Assembly (NCBI RefSeq): GCF_031921685.1 | Contig: NZ_JAPDHU010000001.1 | Coordinates: 62,001-126,000, forward strand | DNA length: 64,000 bases | Origin: Terripilifer sp031921685 | Lineage (GTDB): Bacteria; Pseudomonadota; Alphaproteobacteria; Rhizobiales; Beijerinckiaceae | Reading direction: 5' to 3' | Shown: positions 55,554 to 63,524 of the stretch, piece by piece | Position numbering within the stretch: position 1 is the stretch's first letter | How the letters are laid out: every line of letters starts with the position of its first letter | Program-made: the position numbers and the translations under genes | Notes under the pieces: generated by a model | The model's input: only the letters and a program-made list of their open reading frames with translations | Databases searched by the model: none | Told to the model about the DNA's origin: nothing

Positions 55554-56525
55554 ATGAAAGCCGCTCTCAACGTGAAGGGCCTGAATGGCGCTTCACTCGC
55601 CATCCATGACGTGCCCGAACCCAAAGCCGGCGACAACGATCTGCTGATCGCCGTGAAAGCCATCGGCCTCAACCGCGCCGATCTCAGCCGGCCGGTTGGC
55701 AATCCCGACGTACCGCAAGCCAATATCGCCGGCATGGAAGTCGCAGGCGAAGTGATCGGCATCGGCGCGGCGGTGAAAGGTTTCGCGCTTGGCGATCGCG
55801 TGATGTCGATGACGACGAAGGCCTATGCCGAACTGGCCGTGGCCGACTGGCGCATCGCCTTTCGCGTGCCGGCGCATCTGAGTTTTACCGAGGCCGCCGC
55901 AATCCCTGTGTTTCTGTCCACCGGCCATGACGCTTTGGTCAGCAATGGCGAATTGAAGCGCGGCGACAATGTTCTCATCACCGGCGTCACTGCCGGTGTC
56001 GGCACCGCCATGATCCAGATTGCGCGGGCGCTCGGTGCCAGCGTGGTCGCAGGCACTTCGCGCGACGCCGACAAATTGGCACGCCTGAAGGCCGTCGGTC
56101 TCGATCTCGGCATCCTTGCCGGTCGCGACAATCTCGCCGAGGCCTGCATGGGCGCGACGGGCAAGAAAGGCATTGATGTGGCGGCCGACAATGTCGGTGC
56201 CGGCATGTTGGGCGACTTGATGGACGCCGCCGCCATCAAGGGACGCATCGTCAGCATCGGCCGCCTGGGTGGCAAGATCGATCAGATCGATCTCGACAAG
56301 ATCGCGCTCAAGCGGCTGAAGCTCATCGGCGTCACCTTCCGCACGCGCTCGGCAGAGGAAAAAATCGAGATTTCGCGGCGCGCCTGGGCCGACCTTGGCC
56401 CCGCCATCGAAAGCGGCGCGATGAAGCCGATCGTCGACAGGACCTTTCCGCTCGATGAAGCGCTGGCGGCGCAGGACTACATGCGCGCCAACAGCCACAT
56501 CGGCAAGATCGTTTTGACGATTTAG
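55554..56525 (+). CDS. quinone oxidoreductase / zinc-free MDR-family dehydrogenase
   Basis: The 323-residue medium-chain dehydrogenase/reductase of the zeta-crystallin type has an N-terminal GroES-like domain (about 1-120) and Rossmann domain (about 120-275) with the NADP loop GVTAGVGTAMIQIA (about 143-156). Catalytic zinc ligands of alcohol dehydrogenases are missing, favouring NADPH:quinone or enoyl reduction. The ATG at 55554 follows GGAAAGG; it starts 14 bases after the receptor gene. A strong terminator closes the unit. Confidence 0.86.
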   Translation: MKAALNVKGLNGASLAIHDVPEPKAGDNDLLIAVKAIGLNRADLSRPVGNPDVPQANIAGMEVAGEVIGIGAAVKGFALGDRVMSMTTKAYAELAVADWRIAFRVPAHLSFTEAAAIPVFLSTGHDALVSNGELKRGDNVLITGVTAGVGTAMIQIARALGASVVAGTSRDADKLARLKAVGLDLGILAGRDNLAEACMGATGKKGIDVAADNVGAGMLGDLMDAAAIKGRIVSIGRLGGKIDQIDLDKIALKRLKLIGVTFRTRSAEEKIEISRRAWADLGPAIESGAMKPIVDRTFPLDEALAAQDYMRANSHIGKIVLTI

Positions 56526-56530
56526 AAAAA

Positions 56531-56560
56531 AGCGCCGCCCGGTGCCGGGCGGCGCTCTAT
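56531..56560. terminator. bidirectional terminator between quinone oxidoreductase and slipin genes
   Basis: Perfect 11-bp stem GCGCCGCCCGG / CCGGGCGGCGC with a TG centre (56532-56555), A-run on the left and TCTATTTTG on the right. It serves two convergent genes. Confidence 0.88.
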
Positions 56561-56564
56561 TTTG

Positions 56565-57707
56565 TCAGTCGCGCAGCTTGACGAGATCGTTCATCAACCC
56601 GCCCGTCCCGTTGTGGATGGTCAGACGCTCCACCTTGCCAGCAATGGCTTCAAGAGCCTCGAGCTCCTTCAGCCGCAGCATGACCGGGTTTTCGGCCATG
56701 ACCTTCGCCGTGTTGAGCAGCGAACGGGTCGCGTTCGTCTCCTCGCGGCGGCGAATGACATTGGCTTCGGCCTGCTTTTCCGCCGTCACGACCTGGTTGA
56801 GAATCTCGCGCATCTCACCCGGCAGGATCACGTCCTTGAGTTCGATGTTCGCGATCTCGATCCCGATCGCCGCCATGTTCTCGCGAACCTTGCCGGCAGC
56901 CTCTTCGTTGATCGTCACCTTGCTCTCAAGGATCTGATCGAGCGTCAGGTTGCCAAGCGTACGACGGAAGACGACCTGCAGTGCGCGGTAGAGCGCGTCG
57001 GTGAAGTCCTTCACCTCATTCACCGCCTTGACCGGGTCAGCGACACGGTATTCGGCCGCGATGTTGATGCGGATCGTCACACGGTCACGCGTCAGGAGTT
57101 CCTGTCCCGTGACATCAAGCGCCTGCCACTTCTGGTCGACCACCTTCACCTGCACGGTCTTGCCGACGTTCCAGAAGCCATGCATGCCGGCATTGAGCGG
57201 GCCAACCTGCTTCCCGTCGATGAAGAGCAGACCAACCTGCCCATCATTGACGAAATGCATGGCGACCGCCTCTGCCTTCCGGACCTGAACGAGACGACGC
57301 ATCAGTGCGAGATCAACCGCGAGGTTGTCCGACACATCGACCCGCGTTTCCGTCCACGGTCCTGCATCCTTCCAGACAATGAGCTTCTCGTTCGGCTTCA
57401 TCACCGAGAAGATAGCCCCGTCACGCTCGACCACCGCGACTTCGGCCGCCGCCGTTCGGAAGACCGTCAGATGCTGGTTTGCGACATCCGAGAGTTTTTC
57501 GAAAAGGGCGTGCTCATAGACCGAAACGAACGTAGGGTTGGTCAAGTCATATCGCACGAACTCCAGGCTTTTCTGGCGGTTCGGGAGGCGATGAATGCCG
57601 GGACCATAAATGCCGAGCAGCTCGCCCTTATGCAGAGCGGTGATCCGTTCGTTTTCTTTCACCAGGACACGCTTGCGTCCCAGGATCATATCAAGAAGCT
57701 TTGCCAT
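56565..57707 (-). CDS. slipin (SPFH/band-7 family protein)
   Basis: The 380-residue protein has an SPFH/band-7 domain in its second half (about 185-330, with RDRVTIRINIAAEYRVADPVKA, the FRRTLGNLTLDQIL stretch and IANIELKDVILPGEM) and a helical tail (about 325-375). Unlike stomatin-type proteins it has no N-terminal membrane helix; instead residues 1-150 form a soluble beta-rich region. This domain order is that of slipins found with RNA-repair genes. SD GGAG lies 8 bases before the ATG. Upstream on the same strand are tRNA-like RNAs and a sigma-54-type promoter. A scaffold role in RNA repair is inference from that context. Confidence 0.87.
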   Translation of the reverse strand: MAKLLDMILGRKRVLVKENERITALHKGELLGIYGPGIHRLPNRQKSLEFVRYDLTNPTFVSVYEHALFEKLSDVANQHLTVFRTAAAEVAVVERDGAIFSVMKPNEKLIVWKDAGPWTETRVDVSDNLAVDLALMRRLVQVRKAEAVAMHFVNDGQVGLLFIDGKQVGPLNAGMHGFWNVGKTVQVKVVDQKWQALDVTGQELLTRDRVTIRINIAAEYRVADPVKAVNEVKDFTDALYRALQVVFRRTLGNLTLDQILESKVTINEEAAGKVRENMAAIGIEIANIELKDVILPGEMREILNQVVTAEKQAEANVIRRREETNATRSLLNTAKVMAENPVMLRLKELEALEAIAGKVERLTIHNGTGGLMNDLVKLRD

Positions 57708-58009
57708 TTTCGTTACTCCATCGGTGCGCTAAGTCATCGACCGAATGTTCCTTTCGTTGTTTACGTTCATGCGTTCCGGCAGTGATCCGGGAGCCGGTGG
57801 CAGAGAACGTTCGCGGACCCACGGGAGCGGACGTTGCAGCATGCAAGCGGGCATTCGGAGCGAGCTCCTCCTGCCGACCAGCATGCGGCTTGATCGTCAC
57901 CGCGTTTCAAGCTTGCGCCTCAGGCTTCAGAACAGCCGGAGACCCTTCGGCCTCAGTCCGCTCTTCGGCATGCCGGCTCCCGAACCGTCAAGATCGAACA
58001 CCGTGAAAG
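57708..58009 (-). other. leader between tRNA-like modules and slipin start
   Basis: About 300 bases transcribed towards slipin with no supported open frame. It contains short GC-rich inverted repeats, such as GGAG-CTCG-CTCC near 57858-57870, and the slipin ribosome site. It may be a structured 5' leader or hold a processing site that separates the RNA modules from the mRNA. Confidence 0.4.
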
Positions 58010-58084
58010 GGTGCCTGGGAGAAGGATTCGAACCTTCGACTTCAGATCCGTAGTCTGATGCTCTACCCACTGAGCTATCCAATG
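58010..58084 (-). ncRNA. tRNA-Arg(ACG)-like RNA module
   Basis: Read on the minus strand it has a D-arm (GCTC/GAGC), a perfect anticodon arm TCAGA / TCTGA around loop CTACGGA (U33 present, anticodon ACG), and a perfect T-arm GAAGG-TTCGAAT-CCTTC. The acceptor stem is damaged: CATTGGA against TCCCAGG leaves two mismatches in seven pairs, and the 3' end reads CACCC. Its first two bases overlap the CCA end of the upstream module, so no room is left for a normal 5' end. It is tRNA-derived, not a good functional tRNA. Similarity to alphaproteobacterial tRNA-Arg is from memory. Confidence 0.75.
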
Positions 58085-58154
58085 GTGCAAATCATGGGAC
58101 TCGAACCCATGCCTCCGGCTCAACGCCGGCGCTCTACCCCTGAGCTAGATCCGC
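58083..58154 (-). ncRNA. tRNA-like RNA module with encoded CCA and odd anticodon loop
   Basis: A 72-base minus-strand module with a complete acceptor stem (GCGGATC with GATTTGC, two G-U pairs), discriminator A and encoded CCA. D-arm is GCTC-AGGGGTA-GAGC and T-arm is ATGGG-TTCGAGT-CCCAT. The anticodon arm is abnormal: the best stem is CCGG/CCGG around CGTTGAG, so position 33 is G instead of the universal U, or a 5-base GTTGA loop if one more pair forms. It should fold like a tRNA and could be recognised by CCA/tRNA-processing enzymes, but it is unlikely to decode. Confidence 0.78.
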
Positions 58155-58201
58155 ATTCCGACCTTCGACGCAGCGTCCGCATACAGAACGGTAGAACCGA
58201 C

Positions 58202-58288
58202 TGCACGGGAGGAGGTTTTGAACTCCATCCGTTGACATCCACATCGAGTTGACGACCGGGAGGGCGCGTTTAATCGCCTTCATGCGCA
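58202..58288 (-). ncRNA. degenerate tRNA-like domain at transcript 5' end
   Basis: On the minus strand, pieces occur in tRNA order: an acceptor-like helix TGCGC / GTGCA (5 bp with one G-U), a D-arm-like GGCG/CGCC with an 8-base loop, and a T-arm-like hairpin GGAG-TTCAAAAC-CTCC just before the acceptor 3' strand. The middle (about 58232-58258) lacks a clear anticodon stem. Its first base lies within two bases of the start site expected from the sigma-54-type element at 58298-58312, so the primary transcript may begin with this domain. Confidence 0.4.
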
Positions 58289-58297
58289 ATCACAAGC

Positions 58298-58312
58298 GCA
58301 AATCTTTATCCA
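58298..58312 (-). promoter_or_regulatory. sigma-54-type (-24/-12) promoter candidate
   Basis: On the minus strand TGGATAAAGATTTGC keeps the invariant GG (-24) and GC (-12) with exactly 10 bases between, and the TTGC of the -12 box; the middle of the -24 box departs from the CACG consensus. Predicted start is about 58286. RNA-repair operons in other bacteria are sigma-54/RtcR controlled, which fits, but no rtcR gene is in the window. Confidence 0.5.
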
Positions 58313-58331
58313 GCGCGAAACTGCAAGGCGA

Positions 58332-58349
58332 TGTTGCGCAATAGCAACA
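58332..58349. promoter_or_regulatory. inverted repeat upstream of sigma-54-type element
   Basis: TGTTGC (58332-58337) and GCAACA (58344-58349) form a perfect 6-bp inverted repeat with a 6-base spacer, 20-37 bases upstream of the -24 box. It may be an activator or repressor site; it is nearer than usual enhancer sites. Confidence 0.35.
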
Positions 58350-58472
58350 GATGACTTCATCCGCCGACTGCTTGGCAGCCGACGAGTGAGAGTGCTGATA
58401 TGTATGGATTGGGCATTTCTGCGTTGCTTGAAGCACGGCGAATGGCCTGCTCAAATTTGCAACGCCTTGAGA

Positions 58473-58507
58473 GAAAGGACAGCGGTGCAGGCCTTCGCTG
58501 TCCTTTC
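58473..58507 (-). terminator. hairpin after matB
   Basis: Perfect 12-bp stem GAAAGGACAGCG / CGCTGTCCTTTC with an 11-base loop, 6 bases beyond the matB stop. T-rich follow-on is weak, but position and strength suggest it ends the matAB transcript and insulates the tRNA-like locus. Confidence 0.65.
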
Positions 58508-58513
58508 ACCCAA

Positions 58514-60025
58514 CTATTTATAGAGATCGTTGTAGGTCTGGCGCAGCGCCGCCTTCTGCACCTTGCCCATGGTGTTGCGCGGCAATTCGTCGACGAAAAG
58601 CACGCGCTTGGGCAGTTTGAACTTCGCCAGGCGCTGCTCCAGCGCGGAGATGATCTCTTTCTCGTCGAGCTCGGCGCCCTTTTGCGGCACAACGACCGCG
58701 GTGACGCCCTCGCCGAAATCGGCATGGGGCAAACCGACGACGGCGCTTTCGACGACACCCGGCATGCCGTCGATCTCGGTCTCGACTTCGATCGGATAGA
58801 CGTTGAAACCGCCGGTGATGACGAGATCCTTGCCGCGACCGACGATGTGGACATAGCCCTTATCGTCGATCTTGCCGAGATCGCCGGTGATGAAGAAGCC
58901 GTCCTCGCGGAATTCCGCCTTGGTCTTCTCGGGCATCTGCCAATAGCCCTTGAACACATTGGGGCCCTTGACCTCGATCATGCCGATCTCGCCGCGCGGC
59001 AATGGCTTGCCAGTGTCGGGATCGGTGACGCGGGCGCTGACGCCCGGCAGCGGGAAGCCGACCGTGCCGGCGACACGATCGCCGGCATACGGGTTCGACG
59101 TGTTCATATTGGTCTCGGTCATGCCGTAACGTTCGAGAATGGCGTGGCCGGTGCGGTCGCGCCATTCGCGATGGGTTTCGGCCAACAGCGGTGCCGAGCC
59201 CGAGACGAACAGGCGCATGTGTTTCGTCGCCTCCTTCGTAAGGCCGGCATGCTGCAACAAGCGAACGTAGAAGGTCGGCACGCCCATCATCGAGGTGGCG
59301 CGCGGCATCAGCTTCATGATCAGCTCGGCATCGAGCTTGGGCAGGAAGAACATCGAACCGCCGGCGAGGAGTAGCGTGTTCATCGCCACGAACAGGCCGT
59401 GGGTGTGATAGATCGGCAATGCATGGATGAGCACGTCATCCTTGCTGAAGCGCCAATAATCGACCAGCGTCAGCGCGTTCGAAGCCAGATTGTCGTGGCT
59501 GAGCATGGCGCCCTTGGAGCGGCCCGTCGTGCCCGACGTGTAGAGAATGGCGGCCAGATCATCCTTGCCGCGTTCGACATCGGCGAAGGTCGCCGCCTGC
59601 TGGCGCGCCAAATCGAGCAGCGAACCGTCTTCCTTGACGCCTAAGGTCTCGATACGCGCGCCGGCCTTTTCGGCGACGGCCGCCAGCTTGTCGCGGCTCG
59701 CGGGATCACAGACGAAGACGCGCGGCTTGGCGTCGCCCAGAAAATAGTCGATCTCGGCTGGCGTATAGGCGGTATTGAGCGGCAGGAAGACGGCGCCCGC
59801 CCGCAGGCAGGCGAGATAGAGCAAAATGGCTTCCGGCGATTTCTCGACCTGCACGGCAACGCGGTCGCCCGCCACCACGCCAAGTTTGGCGAGCGCCTGG
59901 GCGAAGCGCGCGGACCCCGCGGCGAGATCGCCATAGGTCAGTTTGCGGCCTTCCGGCGTTTCGAGAAAAACCTTGTCAGCCGATGGCGCGCGGCGCGCGA
60001 TCAGATCGTAAAGATAGGACGCCAT
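58514..60025 (-). CDS. matB: malonyl-CoA synthetase
   Basis: The 503-residue acyl-adenylate-forming ligase makes malonyl-CoA from malonate, CoA and ATP. Motifs are the P-loop YTSGTTGRSKGAMLSH (about 162-177), YGMTETNMN (near 299), the hinge GRGKDLVITGGFNVYPIEVE (near 398-417) and the catalytic Lys in MGKVQK near the C-terminus. The MatB assignment rests on family resemblance and on the adjacent malonyl-CoA decarboxylase gene, whose start-side gene lies 29 bases upstream. Other dicarboxylate ligases are less likely. Confidence 0.93.
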   Translation of the reverse strand: MASYLYDLIARRAPSADKVFLETPEGRKLTYGDLAAGSARFAQALAKLGVVAGDRVAVQVEKSPEAILLYLACLRAGAVFLPLNTAYTPAEIDYFLGDAKPRVFVCDPASRDKLAAVAEKAGARIETLGVKEDGSLLDLARQQAATFADVERGKDDLAAILYTSGTTGRSKGAMLSHDNLASNALTLVDYWRFSKDDVLIHALPIYHTHGLFVAMNTLLLAGGSMFFLPKLDAELIMKLMPRATSMMGVPTFYVRLLQHAGLTKEATKHMRLFVSGSAPLLAETHREWRDRTGHAILERYGMTETNMNTSNPYAGDRVAGTVGFPLPGVSARVTDPDTGKPLPRGEIGMIEVKGPNVFKGYWQMPEKTKAEFREDGFFITGDLGKIDDKGYVHIVGRGKDLVITGGFNVYPIEVETEIDGMPGVVESAVVGLPHADFGEGVTAVVVPQKGAELDEKEIISALEQRLAKFKLPKRVLFVDELPRNTMGKVQKAALRQTYNDLYK

Positions 60026-60054
60026 ATGTCTTCCCGGTTCGTTTCCGCTGGCTT

Positions 60055-61425
60055 TCAGCCTTTTGCAGAGGTGACGTTCGCCAGCCAGCGCCGGGACGAT
60101 GAGGATTTCAGTAATTTCCGCACCGCCGAGGAAGCCGCGATTTCACCCTGATTGGCATAAGCCTCATGATTTTTCTCGATATCGTCGAGATCATAGAGGT
60201 AATTCACCATCAGGCCGGCGGATTCAAGCATTCCTTTGGTCGAGCGGTCGCCCAACCAGTTGATCCGCTCGAGCCGGGCGCCATTGCCCAGGTGAAACCG
60301 GGCGACCGGATCGAGGGGACGGTTGTTGGCCGCCTTTTCCTCCAGGAAATACTGCGCCGCAAGCTGCTCAAGCACGGCCTTGGCCCTGGTATTGAAGGGG
60401 CCATGCTGCGGCCAGTCGAGATCGTGCAGGGTGTCGACGATGAGCCGATCATCCTCCGACAAATGCTCCTTCCCCTTGCTCGTCAGCCAGCTCATGAAGC
60501 CCGGCACCGGCGACAGGGTGACGAAATTCTCGATCTTCGCCAGTTCGCGGCGCAATTCCTCGACCACCTGTTTGATGAGGAAATTGCCGAAGGAAATGCC
60601 GGCCAGGCCCTGCTGGCAGTTGGAGATCGAATAAAAGACCGCCGTGCGCGCCTTTTTCAGAGGCACGATATCGCGCTTCTCCGCCAGCAGCGGCTGCACC
60701 GCGCCGGGAATGTCGGCCGTCAGCGCGACTTCGACGAAAATCAGCGGTTCATCGATCATCGCCGGATGGAAGAAGGCGTAGCAGCGCCGATCGATCGGAT
60801 CGATGCGGCGGCGCAGGTCGTTCCAATCATGGATCGCATGCACGGCTTCGTAGCGGATGATCTTGTCCAGCACATTAGCCGGCGTCGATGACCAGTCGAT
60901 CCGCCGCAGCACCAGGAAGCCGCGATTGAACCAGGAGCCGAGCAGGTGAACGAGATCCTTGTCGATCACCTTCATCTCGGGATTGCGGCGCAACGCCAGG
61001 AGATGTTCGCGCATGACGACCAACGCGGCGGTGCCGCCCGGCGCACGGTTGAGCCGGCGCAGCAGCTCCTGCCGGCGCGGTTCGGAGGCATAGTGCAAAT
61101 CCGTCGCCGCTGCATCGCTTTGCTCTTTTTCCCATTTTTCGACGGCGGGCGTCAGCCGCGCCGGATCAGGACCAAAATCACGGGCGAGATGCAGGAAGAA
61201 GGTTTCGCGACCGGCATCGTCGAGCCGCGCGTAGCGATCGAGCACTTCGCGCGCCAGCGCCGTGCCGGACGCTTCGCCGCGACCGGACAGAAGCTGCTCG
61301 CACAGACCGACCAGATCGAGAGCCTGCGCCTGCGGATCGATGGGAGCACTTTCCAGCCGCAACAAGGTGCGGCCGCGGTCGGCAATCGTGGTCATGAGGT
61401 CGGAGAAAAACGCGTTGCTCATCAT
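60055..61425 (-). CDS. matA: malonyl-CoA decarboxylase
   Basis: The 456-residue malonyl-CoA decarboxylase (MCD family) has an N-terminal helical domain (about 1-165) and a GNAT-like catalytic domain (about 170-450). The catalytic domain has the conserved HPAMIDEPLIFVEVALT (near 225-241) and the GLAGISFGNFLIKQVVEEL stretch (near 272-290), and a C-terminal ARFHLGNGARLERINWLGD region with the catalytic His. It turns malonyl-CoA into acetyl-CoA and CO2. With matB it allows use of malonate, a common plant compound. No malonate permease is beside it. Confidence 0.94.
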   Translation of the reverse strand: MMSNAFFSDLMTTIADRGRTLLRLESAPIDPQAQALDLVGLCEQLLSGRGEASGTALAREVLDRYARLDDAGRETFFLHLARDFGPDPARLTPAVEKWEKEQSDAAATDLHYASEPRRQELLRRLNRAPGGTAALVVMREHLLALRRNPEMKVIDKDLVHLLGSWFNRGFLVLRRIDWSSTPANVLDKIIRYEAVHAIHDWNDLRRRIDPIDRRCYAFFHPAMIDEPLIFVEVALTADIPGAVQPLLAEKRDIVPLKKARTAVFYSISNCQQGLAGISFGNFLIKQVVEELRRELAKIENFVTLSPVPGFMSWLTSKGKEHLSEDDRLIVDTLHDLDWPQHGPFNTRAKAVLEQLAAQYFLEEKAANNRPLDPVARFHLGNGARLERINWLGDRSTKGMLESAGLMVNYLYDLDDIEKNHEAYANQGEIAASSAVRKLLKSSSSRRWLANVTSAKG

Positions 61426-61595
61426 TCATCCCGATCGTCGGACAGCTCAATATCCTGCCCGGTGTCTTGCCAGCATAGCCGGCCTCTCCGCCAAACAATA
61501 TGGGCGCAAAGTCGGATTTATGGCGATCGCCGCACATGGTTGTGAAACCGTCATCACGGCTTCATTCCACCGACCTCGACCTTGCGTCCCACCGG

Positions 61596-61620
61596 CCGGC
61601 GCCCCATTTTGAGGCGCCGG
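61596..61620 (+). other. inverted repeat in leader of EI24-domain gene
   Basis: 8-bp arms CCGGCGCC / GGCGCCGG with a 9-base T-rich loop, 23 bases before the start of the next gene. It could be a leader hairpin or a terminator of antisense reads; no T-tract. Confidence 0.35.
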
Positions 61621-61643
61621 AGATTTGCCCCAGGGATTTGCCC

Positions 61644-62318
61644 ATGTTCGAAGCCGCCGCATTGGCGCTACCGCAGATTTTTTCGCCGCCCTATCGCCGG
61701 GTGTTGGCCAAGGTGCTGGCCCTGACCCTGGTTCTGCTGGCGCTGGTCTGGTACGGGCTCGACCATCTCATCGTCGGCTATATCGCCGTGCCCTGGCCGT
61801 GGGTGGCGACCGTGCTTTCGGTGCTCACCGGCATCGGCCTGTTCGTCGGCATGGCGTTTCTGGTGGCGCCGGTCTCGTCGCTGGTCGCCGGCTTCTTTCT
61901 CGACGAATTGGCCGAACGGGCGGAACGGGAGAGCGATCCCAAGGGACCGCCCGGCATTGCCCTGCCCGCCGGCCAGTCGATCTGGCTGGCGTCGAAATTT
62001 GCTCTCGTCTCGCTGGTGGTCAACCTGTGCGCGCTGTTGCTGCTGCTCGTGCCGGGCGTCAATGTGATCGCGTTTTTTGTCGCCAATTCCTATCTGGCGG
62101 GGCGGGAATATTTCGAGCTGGCGGCGCTGCGCTATCACCCGCTGGAAGAGGTGCGCGCGCTGCGCAGCCGCCACGCGGTCTACCTCTTCATCTGCGGCTT
62201 CCCGATCGCCATGTTCCTGGCGGTGCCGATCGTCAACCTGCTGACGCCGCTGTTCGGCACGGCCTATATGGTGCGCGTGCACAAACGGCTGATGCGCAGC
62301 TACGAAATCAAGCCGTGA
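61644..62318 (+). CDS. EI24/CysZ-like membrane protein
   Basis: The 224-residue inner-membrane protein of the EI24 domain family (CysZ-like) has hydrophobic spans near 22-42, 52-80, 112-150 and 172-205 and a central charged loop (LAERAERESDPKG). E. coli CysZ conducts sulfate, but similarity here is only at family level, so sulfate transport is not claimed. The ATG at 61644 is preferred. Its last 11 bases overlap the end of the convergent dehydrogenase gene. Confidence 0.78.
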   Translation: MFEAAALALPQIFSPPYRRVLAKVLALTLVLLALVWYGLDHLIVGYIAVPWPWVATVLSVLTGIGLFVGMAFLVAPVSSLVAGFFLDELAERAERESDPKGPPGIALPAGQSIWLASKFALVSLVVNLCALLLLLVPGVNVIAFFVANSYLAGREYFELAALRYHPLEEVRALRSRHAVYLFICGFPIAMFLAVPIVNLLTPLFGTAYMVRVHKRLMRSYEIKP

Positions 62319-63315
62319 TCTTGCTTTCGAACTGGCCGGTGCGGCGGAAGCGATAGAGATAGCTCGGCACGATGGTCTCGATCGTGTCAGGCGCGATGCC
62401 CATCGCCTCGATCGTCGTACCCGCTGATTTGGCCGCTTCGGAGACAACATTGTCGGTTTTGAGCAGTTTCACCTGATCGCGCGTCAGCAGCAGCGTCTTG
62501 GGATAAAGACCGAGGCTGAGCGAATTGACGAGTTCGATGCCGAAAGCCTTGAGATTGGCGAGCGCGAAAGGCACGGGCACGAGCAGACGCTTGCGACCGA
62601 TCGTCGTGCAGACCGTCTGCATGAGTTCGCGATAGGTCTTCACTTCCGGGCCGCCGAGTTCCCAGGTGCGCCCATCCGGCACTTCACTGTCGAGCAGACG
62701 GGCGAAAGCCTGCGCCACGTCGCCGACATAAACCGGCTGAAACTTGGTGTCGCCACCGCCGATGAGCGGCAGCACCGGCGACATGCGCGCCAGGGCGGCG
62801 AAGCGATTGAAGAAATCATCCTCCGGCCCAAAAATCACCGACGGGCGCAGGATCGACGCATTGGGAACCAGTTCGCGCACATGGGCTTCGCCCTGCGCTT
62901 TCGAACGGGCGTAGGCTGATTCCGAGTCCGCATCGGCGCCCAGCGCCGACATATGGACGAATTGCTTGATGCCGGCGTTCTTCACGGCCTGCGCCACGAC
63001 ACCCGCGCCGAAAGCATTGACCGAATCGAACTGCTGACGGCCGCTCTGGTGCATGATGCCCACCAGATTGACCGCCGCCTCGGCGCCATGGAGCGCTGCT
63101 GTCACGGAAGCCGGATAACGAAGATTGGCCTGAACGGCGTTGATCTGACCGACGCGGCCGAGCGGCTGCAGATGGAAGGCGAGATCCGGCCGCCGGCAGG
63201 CAACCCGCACGCGCCAGCCGCGCTCGGCCAGCGCACGCACGACATGGCGCCCAACGAAGCCCGAACCGCCAAAAACGGTGACCAGCCGGGTCGTCCTATC
63301 GAGGGGATTTGTCAT
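62308..63315 (-). CDS. NDUFA9-like complex I-associated NAD(P)-binding protein
   Basis: The 335-residue atypical SDR has cofactor motif VFGGSGFVGRHVV (about 14-26) and Tyr/Lys in SAYARSKAQGE (near 134-144). Sequence order VRPSVIFGPEDDFFNRFA and the FQPVYVGDVAQAFA stretch is that of the NDUFA9 homologues common in alphaproteobacteria. The mitochondrial relative is an accessory subunit of complex I; the bacterial protein's role is unproven. The remaining gap to the next gene shows nothing I can name. Confidence 0.87.
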   Translation of the reverse strand: MTNPLDRTTRLVTVFGGSGFVGRHVVRALAERGWRVRVACRRPDLAFHLQPLGRVGQINAVQANLRYPASVTAALHGAEAAVNLVGIMHQSGRQQFDSVNAFGAGVVAQAVKNAGIKQFVHMSALGADADSESAYARSKAQGEAHVRELVPNASILRPSVIFGPEDDFFNRFAALARMSPVLPLIGGGDTKFQPVYVGDVAQAFARLLDSEVPDGRTWELGGPEVKTYRELMQTVCTTIGRKRLLVPVPFALANLKAFGIELVNSLSLGLYPKTLLLTRDQVKLLKTDNVVSEAAKSAGTTIEAMGIAPDTIETIVPSYLYRFRRTGQFESKITA

Positions 63316-63524
63316 GTCATTTCCGTCCTGTGCAGCCCGCGCAGGGGCGTCGGCGGGATGATTAGTCGAGCACGCCGCCGCTGTACAGATCGGCCAGCCG
63401 TCCTAGCGTCATCCGCTCACAAAATTGTGTTGTTCCTGCAACGAAAGCCGCCGATATGTCATTGGAATACTGGCCCATTCACATAATCTGGCCGGGTTGA
63501 TTTTGCCGCAGCAGGGAGACCCCC

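Noticed and set aside
58010..58084. Calling this an ordinary functional tRNA-Arg gene
   Set aside because: Two of seven acceptor pairs are mismatched and its 5' end overlaps the CCA of the adjacent module, so normal processing and charging look unlikely.
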